Assembly (NCBI RefSeq): GCF_013523055.1
Contig: NZ_JAAMQM010000021.1
Coordinates: forward strand, 1 to 64,000
Source: Pseudomonas capeferrum
GTDB taxonomy: Bacteria > Pseudomonadota > Gammaproteobacteria > Pseudomonadales > Pseudomonadaceae
Length of the DNA stretch: 64,000 nt
Direction: 5' to 3'
The notes under the pieces are model-generated. The model did no database searches and was not told the origin of the DNA. It was given only the letters and a program-made list of their open reading frames with translations. The translations under genes and the position numbers were made by a program. Numbering within the stretch: position 1 is the first letter of the stretch; every line of letters starts with the position of its first letter. Positions 43,836 to 52,456 of this stretch are shown one piece after another.

Positions 43836-45071
43836 TCAGTCGCGGTTGGCCGCTTCCCAGGCTTTGAGGTCGAAACCCTCGGCAGCCGCTTGGGCAGCCG
43901 TCAGCTTGGGTGGGCGTGCAAGAATCTTGCGCGCGGCCATGTGGTCGCCCATGCGGTTGCACGACTCGACAGCCACCAGGCGATCATTGCGAAAGCACAG
44001 TACCGAGAGTTGCCTGTCCTGGGCGCAGCCCAGTACCACCGTGCTGTCGTAACCGTTGGACAGCCCGGCGATCTGCAGTTTCAGATCCCCCTGATCGGTC
44101 CAGAACCAGGGCAGGGCGCCGTATTGCGAGGGTTTGCCCATCAGACGCGCGGCCACGGTACGCGCTTGGTCGATGGCGTTCTGCACCGACTCGAGGCGGG
44201 TAGAATGCTCATCGTTTTGCACGCACGGGAAACTGGCCACATCGCCCAGCGCGGAAATCTGCGGATCAGAGGTAAGCAGGTGGGCATCCACCTTGATGCC
44301 GTTCTCGATGTCCAGGCCCGCCTCGGTGGCCAGTTGCGCATTGGGGATGACCCCGATGCCAAACACCACCAGGTCAGCCGCCAGGGTACGGCCATCGGCG
44401 GTTTGCACGCCGCATACCTTGCCGTTGTCGTCGAGAATGCGGCTCAAGCCCTGGCGGAAGTCGAAGTGCACGCCCCAATGCTCGTGCGCCTGGCGAAACA
44501 GCTCGGACATTTCTCGCGAGACCGCGCGCGCCATGGGGCGCTCACCCAGCTCCAGCACATGCACCTGGGCCCCCAGGGCTGCGGCCACCGCCGCAAACTC
44601 AAGGCCGATGAAGCCTGCGCCTACCACCACGACATTGCGCGCCTGTTTGGCAAGCGGCGCCAGGGCATCCGCATCGGCCTTGGTCTTGATGCCGAACACT
44701 TGCGCAAGCTCCGCACCAGGCACCGGCAGCGGGCGGTTGTGCGCCCCGGTCGCTAATACCAGGTGGTCGTAGCTCACGGCAGTGCCGGAGGCCAGCACCA
44801 GGCGGCGGTTGAGCCGGTCGATGGCGGTGGCCGGGTCGTGCAGCAGCTCGATGCGCTGGGTTGCGTAAAACTCGGCGGGGCGAAACAGCAGGTTGCTTTC
44901 CTGGATCTTGCCAAGTAGATAGGCCTTGGACAACGGCGGACGCTGGTAGGGCAAGCCAGGTTCATTGCCGATCAGGGTGATGCGGCCTTCGTAACCTTCC
45001 TGACGCAGGGAGGCGGCAACCTGAAACCCGGCTTGACCGGCACCGACGATAACGACTGAGGCGAGGCTCAT
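43836..45071 (-). CDS. Ferredoxin reductase (putidaredoxin-reductase-like flavoprotein)
   Basis: A 411-aa FAD protein with an N-terminal FAD-binding 'VIVGAGQAGFQVAASL', a central NADH-binding 'VVVGAGFIGLEFAAVA', and the conserved 'LGDVASFP'. These mark the putidaredoxin/rubredoxin reductase family. ATG at 45071 follows AAGGAG with ideal spacing. It lies 20 bp downstream of the [2Fe-2S] ferredoxin gene, so the pair forms an electron chain from NADH to the P450. It may also serve the ring dioxygenase, whose reductase component is not encoded beside it. Confidence 0.88.
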   Translation of the reverse strand: MSLASVVIVGAGQAGFQVAASLRQEGYEGRITLIGNEPGLPYQRPPLSKAYLLGKIQESNLLFRPAEFYATQRIELLHDPATAIDRLNRRLVLASGTAVSYDHLVLATGAHNRPLPVPGAELAQVFGIKTKADADALAPLAKQARNVVVVGAGFIGLEFAAVAAALGAQVHVLELGERPMARAVSREMSELFRQAHEHWGVHFDFRQGLSRILDDNGKVCGVQTADGRTLAADLVVFGIGVIPNAQLATEAGLDIENGIKVDAHLLTSDPQISALGDVASFPCVQNDEHSTRLESVQNAIDQARTVAARLMGKPSQYGALPWFWTDQGDLKLQIAGLSNGYDSTVVLGCAQDRQLSVLCFRNDRLVAVESCNRMGDHMAARKILARPPKLTAAQAAAEGFDLKAWEAANRD

Positions 45072-45091
45072 GAATACTCCTTGCAACGCAT

Positions 45092-45412
45092 TCAGAATTG
45101 CGAAGAAGGCAGGTGCAGCACCATGCCTTCCATGTCTTCGCTGATGATCAGTTGGCAGCTCAGGCGGCTATTGTCACGGCGCTCGAAGGCGTATTCGAGC
45201 ATGTCGCTCTCCATGCCTTGCGCTGCCTGTACCTTGTCCAGCCAAGCCTCGTCGACGTAGGTGTGGCACGTGGCGCAGCTGCAGGCGCCGCCGCAGTCGG
45301 CGGGCAGGCCAGGCACGCTAGCGAATGTGGCGGCCTGCATGACCGATTGGCCGATTTCGCCTTTGACCTGATGGTGGGTGCCGTTGTGCTCGATAAAGGT
45401 CAGTATGGGCAT
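45092..45412 (-). CDS. [2Fe-2S] ferredoxin, putidaredoxin/adrenodoxin type
   Basis: A 106-aa ferredoxin with cluster ligands C40, C46, C49 (C-x5-C-x2-C in 'CGGACSCATC') and C86, the same spacing as putidaredoxin. One extra cysteine, C44, lies within the loop. It would shuttle electrons from the adjacent reductase to the P450. ATG at 45412 follows GGAG; the frame extends further upstream without a site. Confidence 0.9.
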   Translation of the reverse strand: MPILTFIEHNGTHHQVKGEIGQSVMQAATFASVPGLPADCGGACSCATCHTYVDEAWLDKVQAAQGMESDMLEYAFERRDNSRLSCQLIISEDMEGMVLHLPSSQF

Positions 45413-45434
45413 GTTCTGCTCCGTTTTTTTGGGC

Positions 45435-46694
45435 TCAGGAGTGGCTGGGCAAGGGCTGCGCTTCAAAGCGTGGCACTTGTCCAAGGGTCAATAGCAACAG
45501 AGGGCCAACCACGCAGCAGGCGGCGCTGTATACCAGCATGGCGGTGTACGAGCCGGTGCGTGCGAGCAGCAAGGCAAAGAGCAGAGGCGCCAGTGCCGAT
45601 GCCACGGTATTGAGGCCCTGGTGAACACCGAACAGACGGCCGTATTCACGCAGGCCGAAGTAGCGCGCAATCAGGAACGCGGCGATATCGAACTCTGCCC
45701 CGGCGCCAAACCCGACCAGCACTGCCGCCAGCATCAAGGGCATGAAGTCGGTAGTGCCGCTGAGGTACACCAGGCAGCCAATGGCGGGGAGCATCAAGCT
45801 GCACGCGGAAACAATCGGCGGCCACAGTCGGTCCAGCAGATAGCCGATGACCATCCGCCCCAGGATCAGTGAAATACCAAAGCCGCTGAAAATGGTGGCC
45901 GCATCCGCGGCTGAAAGCCCCTTGGCCTGCAGCATCGGCACCGTACTCGTGACCATGCCGACGATCGACGAGATCACCAGGCCGAGCGCCAGGTTGCAGG
46001 TCCAGAACTTCAACGATCCCATGCCTTCGCGAAACCCCATGCCCGACAACTGCGCACTGGCGGTGTGGTGGGTACTGTCAGCCGCTTTGGGCAGCTTGAA
46101 CCACAGCAGGATTAGCGGCAGCAGCACCAGCAGGTTGAGCAGTGCAAGGATCACGAAGGCCGCACGCCAGTCCCACTGTTCTATGCTCCAGGCCATCAGC
46201 CGGGGGATGGTCGCGGCGGTGATGCCGGTACCCGACAGGCCGATGGCCAGCGCCAAGCCGCGATTGCGGTCGTACCAGAGGCTTATCAGCTGTGTCCAGG
46301 TCACTGCCAGCGCACCCATGCCGACAATGGGCAATAGCGCAAAGGCCAGGTACATCGACCAGATCGACGAAGTGACCTGCGTGGTGGCCAGGTAACCGAT
46401 CGACAACAACAGCAAGGACACTACGGTGACGCGCTTCATGCCAAAGCGCAGGTTGAACCAGCCCACCAGCTGCAGCGACACTACGGCGCCACCAAACAGG
46501 AAGGTGATGCATGCCTGCAATTCACTTTTGCCCCAACCAAAGGCATCACCCAGCGGCACGACCAACGTGCCAAAGCCATACAAAAGGGCGGCATTGATGC
46601 TGATGGCGACGCCTGCGACGGACAACAGAAGGATCTTCCAGCTTTGCCGGAACTCATGCAGATCAATGGCCGCTTCGTTTTTCGAAGGGTTCAT
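45435..46694 (-). CDS. MFS transporter, paralog of the one at 41.2 kb
   Basis: A 419-aa twelve-helix MFS protein. N-terminal 'AALLYGFGTLVVPLGDAFGW', loop 'FNLRFGMKRVTVVS' and middle 'LWYDRNRGLALAIGLSGTG' all mirror the plus-strand MFS gene at 41214, so the two are products of an older duplication. It is the first gene of the operon carrying the ferredoxin and reductase. It probably transports a diterpenoid or a pathway acid. Confidence 0.87.
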   Translation of the reverse strand: MNPSKNEAAIDLHEFRQSWKILLLSVAGVAISINAALLYGFGTLVVPLGDAFGWGKSELQACITFLFGGAVVSLQLVGWFNLRFGMKRVTVVSLLLLSIGYLATTQVTSSIWSMYLAFALLPIVGMGALAVTWTQLISLWYDRNRGLALAIGLSGTGITAATIPRLMAWSIEQWDWRAAFVILALLNLLVLLPLILLWFKLPKAADSTHHTASAQLSGMGFREGMGSLKFWTCNLALGLVISSIVGMVTSTVPMLQAKGLSAADAATIFSGFGISLILGRMVIGYLLDRLWPPIVSACSLMLPAIGCLVYLSGTTDFMPLMLAAVLVGFGAGAEFDIAAFLIARYFGLREYGRLFGVHQGLNTVASALAPLLFALLLARTGSYTAMLVYSAACCVVGPLLLLTLGQVPRFEAQPLPSHS

Positions 46695-46998
46695 GGGTTG
46701 GCTTCCTTATAGGTTTTGTTGAGCCAAGCACTTCGGTTTTTTGTATGAAAATCTTAACTTTCGATTTGTCCAGCAATGCCGTATGACTCACTGACAAACG
46801 AATTTCCTGCGCTGTGCACGCGGTTGAATCACGCTCGCTTATGCCATGTTCAACATTGCACCCCTCCGAGGGTTGATGCAGCGAAACCGTGATTTGCTCC
46901 AGCGGCTGAGGTCAGCATATCTCCGCCAAAAATAAATTGCACATAAAATAAATAAGTGTTCATAATTTGTCGTGCCTGGACCTGATAAGGAGAAAAAG
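46695..46998. promoter_or_regulatory. Divergent promoter region (MFS operon / ditA3) with the shared motif
   Basis: For ditA3, TTGCAC (46937-46942) and CATAAT (46961-46966) form a good sigma-70 promoter with an 18-bp spacer. AATAAGTGTTCAT (46951-46963) overlaps the -10 and equals the 13-mer at 7791-7803. A further TGTTCA lies at 46848-46853. ditA3 is known to be activated by DitR in P. abietaniphila, so a DitR site is expected here; which motif it uses is not known to me. Confidence 0.65.
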
Positions 46999-47235
46999 AT
47001 GAGTTCAGAAAAAGCGCAGTTCAAAGCAGTTGCAGACCGTAGCCGTTGCTGTGGTTATGGCCTATGCGCCGCGATTTGCCCCAGTGTGTACAAGCTCGAT
47101 GCCGATGGCTTGGTGTACTTCGATGATGCCCGCGTACCTGCGGAGCTTGAAGAGGAAGCCCGCGAGGGCGCTGCCGCCTGCCCGGCCGAAGCGGTGTGGC
47201 TGGAGCCCATCAGCGCTGAAGGCGGACCCGTCTGA
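46999..47235 (+). CDS. ditA3: [3Fe-4S]/[4Fe-4S]-type ferredoxin of the diterpenoid ring dioxygenase
   Basis: A 78-aa ferredoxin with cysteines C17, C23, C27 and C61 ('RCCGYGLCAAIC' and 'ACPAEA'). The usual second cysteine of the CxxCxxC loop is Y20, as in single-cluster [3Fe-4S] ferredoxins, while C18 and C27 leave a four-iron cluster possible. Ring dioxygenases normally use [2Fe-2S] ferredoxins; the use of this type is the known peculiarity of the dit dioxygenase. AAGGAG precedes ATG 46999. The gene is about 0.87 kb upstream of ditC and about 9 kb from ditA1, matching the published cluster. Confidence 0.92.
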   Translation: MSSEKAQFKAVADRSRCCGYGLCAAICPSVYKLDADGLVYFDDARVPAELEEEAREGAAACPAEAVWLEPISAEGGPV

Positions 47236-47286
47236 TTGCATGCGCGCCCGCCTGGGCGTGATAACCAACGAGTTGAGGATGTGCTG

Positions 47287-48045
47287 ATGGGACGTTTACG
47301 CGACAAGGTTGCCCTGATTACCGGCACCGGCGGAGGGCAGGGCCGGGCAGCGGCGCTGCGCTTTGCCCGCGAGGGTGCGATTGTGGTCGGCTGCGACTTC
47401 AATGCCGAGGGGCACGAGCAAACGCATGCCTTGATGAAAGCCGAGGGCTTTACCCTGTATGGCGCAGCTCCCGTGGATCTGGGCGATCACGAACAGGCCA
47501 GGACCTGGATCGAGGCCGCCGTCGCCGAACACGGGCGAATCGATATTCTCTACAACAACGCGTCAGCGGCACGATTCGGGCTGGTGAGCGAGCTGTCGAT
47601 CGAAGATTGGCAGTACACCCTGCGCAACGAGATAGATTTGTTGTTTTATACCACCAAGTATGCATGGCCCTACCTGGCCGAGCAGCGCGGGGTGATTATC
47701 AACGTGTCTTCCACGGCGGCGTGGGGTGGCTCGAAAGTCGCCGGCATCAGTGCGCACGCGGCGGCCAAAGGCGCGGTGGTGTCCTTTACCCGGCAATTGG
47801 CCGTGGAAGGGGCGGCCTTTGGCATTCGCGCCGTCAGCCTGAGCCCTGGGTTCGTTGCCACGCCTGGCACCCGGCCGTTTCTGGAAAACCCCGAGGCCCG
47901 CGCCATGCTGCTCGATGGTGTGTTGATGGACCGCCCGGGCGAACCTGAGGAGGTGGTGGCTCTGGCGGTATTCGTAGCCTCCGATGAGGCATCATTCATT
48001 ACCGGCTCTGACTTTGTCATAGACGGCGGGCTGCTGGCGGTCTAG
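47287..48045 (+). CDS. ditB: Short-chain dehydrogenase/reductase, DitB-like
   Basis: A 252-aa SDR with TGTGGGQG near residue 13 and 'NNASAA' near residue 90. At the catalytic site the usual tyrosine is not evident: the segment reads 'ISAHAAAKGAVVSF', with histidine or alanine where YxxxK begins, although the lysine is kept. It lies between ditA3 and ditC, where the dihydrodiol dehydrogenase that restores the aromatic ring would be expected. The symbol follows position in the published order. Confidence 0.75.
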   Translation: MGRLRDKVALITGTGGGQGRAAALRFAREGAIVVGCDFNAEGHEQTHALMKAEGFTLYGAAPVDLGDHEQARTWIEAAVAEHGRIDILYNNASAARFGLVSELSIEDWQYTLRNEIDLLFYTTKYAWPYLAEQRGVIINVSSTAAWGGSKVAGISAHAAAKGAVVSFTRQLAVEGAAFGIRAVSLSPGFVATPGTRPFLENPEARAMLLDGVLMDRPGEPEEVVALAVFVASDEASFITGSDFVIDGGLLAV

Positions 48046-48111
48046 CCCTAAGGCGACAGAGCACGCGGCGGTTGGCATCGTTTCATCTCGAACAAGAACA
48101 AGGTGAACAAC

Positions 48112-49062
48112 GTGGACATCATTGGTATCGGCTACATGGGCTTCGAAACCCCTGATCTTGACGCCTGGCGTGAGTACGGCCCGCAAGTGATGGGCTTTGG
48201 CATCGGCAAGAATCCGCCCGGCGATCCGGAGTCGTTGTATTTCAGAATCGATGATCGCCGACACCGCTTCGCGTTCCATCCCGGCAAGGTTGACCGTATA
48301 GCCTATATCGGTTGGGAAGCCATCGGGCGCATGGCGTTCGAGGACGGTATCAGGAAGCTTGAGGCCGCCAACATAGAATACATTCGCGGCGATGCGCAGC
48401 TCTGTGAAACCCGCGGCGTGCGCGAACTGGTCCGCTTCCGCGACCCGGTCGGCTACCAGCATGAGCTGTTTTATGGACAGAAATGGCTCCCGCGTTCATT
48501 TCAGCCAGGGCGGCCCCACAGCGGCTTTCTGGCCGACGAGCGCGGTGCAGGCCACGTGGTGCTGATTACCCCGGACTACACTCCGGAACTGGAAGACTTC
48601 CTGCTCAATGTCATGGGGTTCAGCTGGTACGGCGCAGGGGCGGGCAAGGGCCGCACCGGCTTCTTCCGCTCCAAGCTCAACCACCATACCAGCCATGACA
48701 TTGCCTATGGCCATGGCCCGGGGCGGATGGGTGTCCAGCACGTAGGGCTGTTCGTTCGCAACGTGCGGGATGTCGGGGAAACCTACGATATCGTGCGCCA
48801 GCGCGAACTGCCGATGATGATGACCCTCGGCCAGCATGCACAGGACCCGCACCTGTCCTTCTATCACTACAACCCCTCGGGTTTTGCCTTCGAAACCATT
48901 GCTGAAATCGAGCCATGGCAAGGTGACCCCTACGAGTTGAACCCGGAAAAGCTCAGCCTGTGGGGCCACGAGATGGTCGGCCCGATCCTGGGTCCTAGCG
49001 TCAAGACCCCGGAAGAGGTGCTCGACGCCGAGTACCTGCCCCTATACCTGGCCAGGCAGTGA
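48112..49062 (+). CDS. ditC: Extradiol ring-cleavage dioxygenase
   Basis: A two-domain type I extradiol dioxygenase of about 316 aa (VOC fold). The iron ligands are H148 ('AGHVVLITPD'), H210 ('GVQHVGLFVR') and E261 ('GFAFETIAE'), with the substrate-site 'YHYNPSGFAFE'. It would meta-cleave the 11,12-diol formed on ring C of the 7-oxo-abietane. GTG at 48112 is favoured because AAGG lies eight bases before it; GTG 48103 is also in frame. It is followed after 1 bp by an FAH-family gene. Confidence 0.92.
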   Translation: MDIIGIGYMGFETPDLDAWREYGPQVMGFGIGKNPPGDPESLYFRIDDRRHRFAFHPGKVDRIAYIGWEAIGRMAFEDGIRKLEAANIEYIRGDAQLCETRGVRELVRFRDPVGYQHELFYGQKWLPRSFQPGRPHSGFLADERGAGHVVLITPDYTPELEDFLLNVMGFSWYGAGAGKGRTGFFRSKLNHHTSHDIAYGHGPGRMGVQHVGLFVRNVRDVGETYDIVRQRELPMMMTLGQHAQDPHLSFYHYNPSGFAFETIAEIEPWQGDPYELNPEKLSLWGHEMVGPILGPSVKTPEEVLDAEYLPLYLARQ

Positions 49063-49063
49063 G

Positions 49064-49948
49064 ATGCGCCTGGCGCGGATCGAGCTGGCCGGGCAGGCGT
49101 TCTGGGCACAGGTGGACGCCAGCGGCAACCACTGTCGGCGGGTGAGGGCGCCCTTTGTCAGTTGGGCCGGCCTGGGCGCGAACCTGCATCCGGACGCTCT
49201 GGACCTGGCGGATGAACGCTTGCTGCTGGCAGGGGCACGGTTGCTACCGCCCTTGGAGCCAGGCAGCCGCGTGTTCGGCGTGGGGCTCAACTACCTCAGC
49301 CATCTCGAGCGCCTGGGCAGCAAGGCCCCGGCACACCCGCTAGCCTACCTCAAACCCGACTCGGCACTGATAGGGGCCAATGATCCGATCAGCTATTCGC
49401 CGCTGACCCGGCAACTTGACTACGAGGTGGAGTTGGTGGCGGTCGTGGGCCGGCCACTGCTGGATGAACCCCGCGCCAGTACCTGCCTGTTGGGTTTCAC
49501 CGTGGGCAACGACATCAGCGCGCGCGATGCGGGCCGGCAGATCGGGCGGCTGGACCTGCTGACCCAGAAAGCCATGGATCGCACCACGCCGGCAGGGCCC
49601 TGGATCGTGACGGCCGACGAGTTCTGTGGCGATCAGCAGCCCGCGCTGGAGATGCGCCTGAGCGTCAATGACGAAGTGCGCCAGCACGACAACACCCGGC
49701 ATATGATCTTTCCCCTGGATGAACTGCTCAATTACCTGGATGCACGGATCAAGCTGCGCCCGGGCGATCTGGTCTTTACCGGCTCCACGCACGGGGTAGG
49801 CCTGGAAAGTGGACGGTTCTTGCAGCCGGGCGACCACGTAGTGGCGCACATCGGCGGCATTGGCCAACTGCGCAACACCGTTACGGCGGCCAGCACACTT
49901 AGCCCATCCCGAGGCGTTGGGCGACTAGGGCTGCCGCTGGATCAATAA
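49064..49948 (+). CDS. Fumarylacetoacetate hydrolase (FAH) family protein, DitD-like
   Basis: A 294-aa FAH-family hydrolase/isomerase/decarboxylase. Metal ligands appear in 'YEVELVAVVG' (ExE type) and the family signature 'GFTVGNDISARDAG' follows. Such enzymes act on ring-cleavage products, as C-C hydrolases, decarboxylases or isomerases. Position directly behind ditC fits the next step of the pathway; by order it would be ditD of the published cluster. The incomplete gene at the right edge begins with a very similar N-terminus. Confidence 0.87.
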   Translation: MRLARIELAGQAFWAQVDASGNHCRRVRAPFVSWAGLGANLHPDALDLADERLLLAGARLLPPLEPGSRVFGVGLNYLSHLERLGSKAPAHPLAYLKPDSALIGANDPISYSPLTRQLDYEVELVAVVGRPLLDEPRASTCLLGFTVGNDISARDAGRQIGRLDLLTQKAMDRTTPAGPWIVTADEFCGDQQPALEMRLSVNDEVRQHDNTRHMIFPLDELLNYLDARIKLRPGDLVFTGSTHGVGLESGRFLQPGDHVVAHIGGIGQLRNTVTAASTLSPSRGVGRLGLPLDQ

Positions 49949-49981
49949 ACCCTGTTCTGCAAGATGCTCCGAGGAGAGATG

Positions 49982-51562
49982 ATGAGCGATGGTTCGGCAT
50001 GGGCGCCATTTCGCAACAGGGCCTTCAGAGGCTTATGGCTGGCCGGTGCCGTGGTCAATCTGGCGATCTGGATGCAGACGGTCGGCGCGGCGTGGATCAT
50101 GACCACGCTCACGGCGTCACCCACGATGGTGTCGCTGGTGCAAACCGCAGTGACGCTGCCGGTCTTTCTGTTTGCATTGCCAGGCGGGGTGATCGCCGAT
50201 CTGGTGGACCGGCGCCGCTGGCTGATCGTCACCCAGTGCCTGATGTTGTTCGCGGCCATCATGCTGAGCGTGCTGGCTTACTGCGCACGCCTCGAAGCCT
50301 GGGGGCTGCTGGCCTTCACCTTTGTGTTGGGCACCGGCAGCGCGCTGGGGATGTCGGCGTGGATGGTGACCATGATCGCCGTGCTGTCACGCGATCAGGT
50401 ACCGGCGGCGGTCTCCCTGAACGGCATTGCCGTCAACGCCACCCGTGCGCTGGGGCCCGCCCTGGCCGGGATGTTGATAGCCTACTGGAACACGACCTCG
50501 GTGTTCGTGGTGATTGCGCTATGCATGGTTGCGGTAATGATCTTCCTGTGTCGTCTCGCGCCGTCGCCGCCTGCCCAGGGGCTGCCGCCGGAAACCATCA
50601 TGGGCGGCATGCGCAGCGGCCTGCGCTACATCCGCCATTCGGCCGTGTTGTCCAGTGCCCTGAAGCAGGTGCTGATCTTCACCGGTAGCGCCAGTGCCCT
50701 GTGGGCGTTGATGCCCTTGGTCGCCAGGCAGGAATTGGGCATGGGCGCAGGTGGCTACGGTCTGCTGATGGCGTTCCTGGGGGCTGGGGCGGTACTGGCG
50801 GCGTTGAACTCACCCCGCCTGTATCGTCTGCTCGGCCTTCGTCGCCTGATTGTCTGCGGTACCGTTGCCTTTGCCGCCGCCACGCTGGCCGCCGCGCTTT
50901 CGCCCAATCGCTACGTGGTCTGCGCCATGATGCTGAGTGCGGGGTTCGGCTGGATGGCGGTCAACGCCACGGTCTCCTCGGTGGTGCAAACCTATGCCGC
51001 CAACTGGGTGCGAGCCCGCGTAGCGTCGATGTACGTATTGACCCTGATGGGCGCGATGGCCTTCGGCGGCGCTGCATGGGGCGCGCTGGCCGAGTATGCA
51101 GGGCTGGAGGCGAGCCTGCTGCTATCGACGCTGTGCCTGCTCGCCGGGGTGTTGCTGACGCGCAACGGCCGCGTAGAACTGGGCCACGAAGCCGACTTTG
51201 CACAGGTGCCGCTGACCGACAACCTGCAGCTACAGACGCCGGTCGCCCATGCGGACGGGCCCGTCTCGGTGGAGGTGGTCTATCAGGTGCCCGTGACCCA
51301 ACGCGATGACTTTCTGTTGGCGGTGTACGCGGTAGGCAAGGCCAGGCGCCGCAACGGAGCGCAGAACTGGCGATTGTATCGAGATATGGCCGAGCCGCAG
51401 CTCTACAGCGAGCGTTTCATCGTCGAGTCGTGGCTTGATTACTTGCGCCAGCAGGTGCGCGTAACCCAGGCCGACCATGCCCAGGAAAGCCTTTTGCAGC
51501 AATTTCGCCGTGAAGACCTGCAAACCCGACGGCTGATCTATCAGCCGCCGGTGGGAGGATAA
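49982..51562 (+). CDS. ditE: MFS permease with C-terminal soluble domain
   Basis: A 526-aa protein. The first 400 residues are an MFS transporter of the DHA3/transmembrane secretion effector type ('VDRRRWLIVTQCLML' in loop 2-3). The last 100 residues form a soluble domain ('VEVVYQVPVTQRDDFL', then 'ESWLDYLRQQVRVTQ') resembling an antibiotic-monooxygenase-like ABM fold, a known attachment in that group. A permease gene, ditE, occupies this place in P. abietaniphila. ATG 49982 is five bases from GAGGAG. It may export a toxic intermediate or import substrate. Confidence 0.85.
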   Translation: MSDGSAWAPFRNRAFRGLWLAGAVVNLAIWMQTVGAAWIMTTLTASPTMVSLVQTAVTLPVFLFALPGGVIADLVDRRRWLIVTQCLMLFAAIMLSVLAYCARLEAWGLLAFTFVLGTGSALGMSAWMVTMIAVLSRDQVPAAVSLNGIAVNATRALGPALAGMLIAYWNTTSVFVVIALCMVAVMIFLCRLAPSPPAQGLPPETIMGGMRSGLRYIRHSAVLSSALKQVLIFTGSASALWALMPLVARQELGMGAGGYGLLMAFLGAGAVLAALNSPRLYRLLGLRRLIVCGTVAFAAATLAAALSPNRYVVCAMMLSAGFGWMAVNATVSSVVQTYAANWVRARVASMYVLTLMGAMAFGGAAWGALAEYAGLEASLLLSTLCLLAGVLLTRNGRVELGHEADFAQVPLTDNLQLQTPVAHADGPVSVEVVYQVPVTQRDDFLLAVYAVGKARRRNGAQNWRLYRDMAEPQLYSERFIVESWLDYLRQQVRVTQADHAQESLLQQFRREDLQTRRLIYQPPVGG

Positions 51563-51588
51563 CGCTACAACCTGCAGAAAATTCCCAT

Positions 51589-51647
51589 GTAAAACTTTAC
51601 GTCGAGATTAATTCTCAGGCTAGAATGACGGTAATAATTAGTTACCG
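51589..51647 (+). promoter_or_regulatory. Palindromes in front of ditR
   Basis: Two inverted repeats lie in the 94-bp gap before ditR: GTAAA/TTTAC (51589-51600, 2-bp centre) and CGGTAA/TTACCG (51629-51634 and 51642-51647, 7-bp centre). The second ends 9 bp before the ATG and would suit autoregulation by an IclR dimer. Confidence 0.5.
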
Positions 51648-51656
51648 GGATGCAGT

Positions 51657-52442
51657 ATGGAAATTTCAGACGTCAGCGACAACGCCAAATCGGCCAATGC
51701 AACCCTCGTCAAGCCGGTTTCCAACGCCATACGCATCCTGCGTCACCTCAGCCAGGGTGGCACACCCGAGCGCTCTGTGGACATTGCCCGGCAGCTCTCC
51801 ATCAATCCCAGTACCTGCTTCAACATTCTGCGTACGCTGGTGCAGGAGGATGTCGTTGATTTCAACCCTCTGTCCAAACGCTACTCCGTGGGCTCCGGCC
51901 TGGCCCGCCTGGTGGAGCAGCTGGTGACCCAGGGGCACCGCGTGCAAATGGCCAAGCCGCTGTTGCAGAACCTCGCATCCCGGCTGCGGGTCACCATCAC
52001 GTTGTGGCGCAAAATGAGCCCGGACCGGATTGTCATCGTCAGTGCGGCCGCGAGCCCCACCGATGTACGCATCGACATGGCCGAAGGCCAACGGCTGCCG
52101 ATCCTGATGGGGGCCAGCGGACGACTGTTTGCCACCCAGATCGATATGAATGACCCGTTGGTAGAGAGCAGCTTCGAGAAAATTCGCTGGGCAGGACCGC
52201 TATCGCTGGACGATTACCGCGAGGAAGTGAGGTTGGCCGCCGAGCGGGGCTGGGCGATGGACGATGGGCATTTCTCGGGCGGTATCCTGGCCGTGGCGGC
52301 ACCGATCTACTCGCCTTCCAACAGCATCGAGTTCACGGTTTCGGCGGTGATGTTCCGTGGCCAGCGCGACGAGGAGGGCCTTGCCGAAATAGGCAAGGCC
52401 CTGATCGAGTTCTGCACTGAAGTGGCCTGCGTGCTCTACTGA
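51657..52442 (+). CDS. ditR: IclR-family transcriptional regulator
   Basis: A 261-aa IclR regulator with an N-terminal winged helix ('AIRILRHLS' followed by 'SVDIARQLSINPSTCFNILRTL') and a C-terminal effector domain. In P. abietaniphila DitR is an inducer-dependent activator of ditA3. Here the gene occupies the same place, between the ditE permease and the ditF thiolase-like gene. It points the same way as ditE but has its own palindrome-rich leader. Confidence 0.92.
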   Translation: MEISDVSDNAKSANATLVKPVSNAIRILRHLSQGGTPERSVDIARQLSINPSTCFNILRTLVQEDVVDFNPLSKRYSVGSGLARLVEQLVTQGHRVQMAKPLLQNLASRLRVTITLWRKMSPDRIVIVSAAASPTDVRIDMAEGQRLPILMGASGRLFATQIDMNDPLVESSFEKIRWAGPLSLDDYREEVRLAAERGWAMDDGHFSGGILAVAAPIYSPSNSIEFTVSAVMFRGQRDEEGLAEIGKALIEFCTEVACVLY

Positions 52443-52456
52443 GCCCCGCAGCTACT

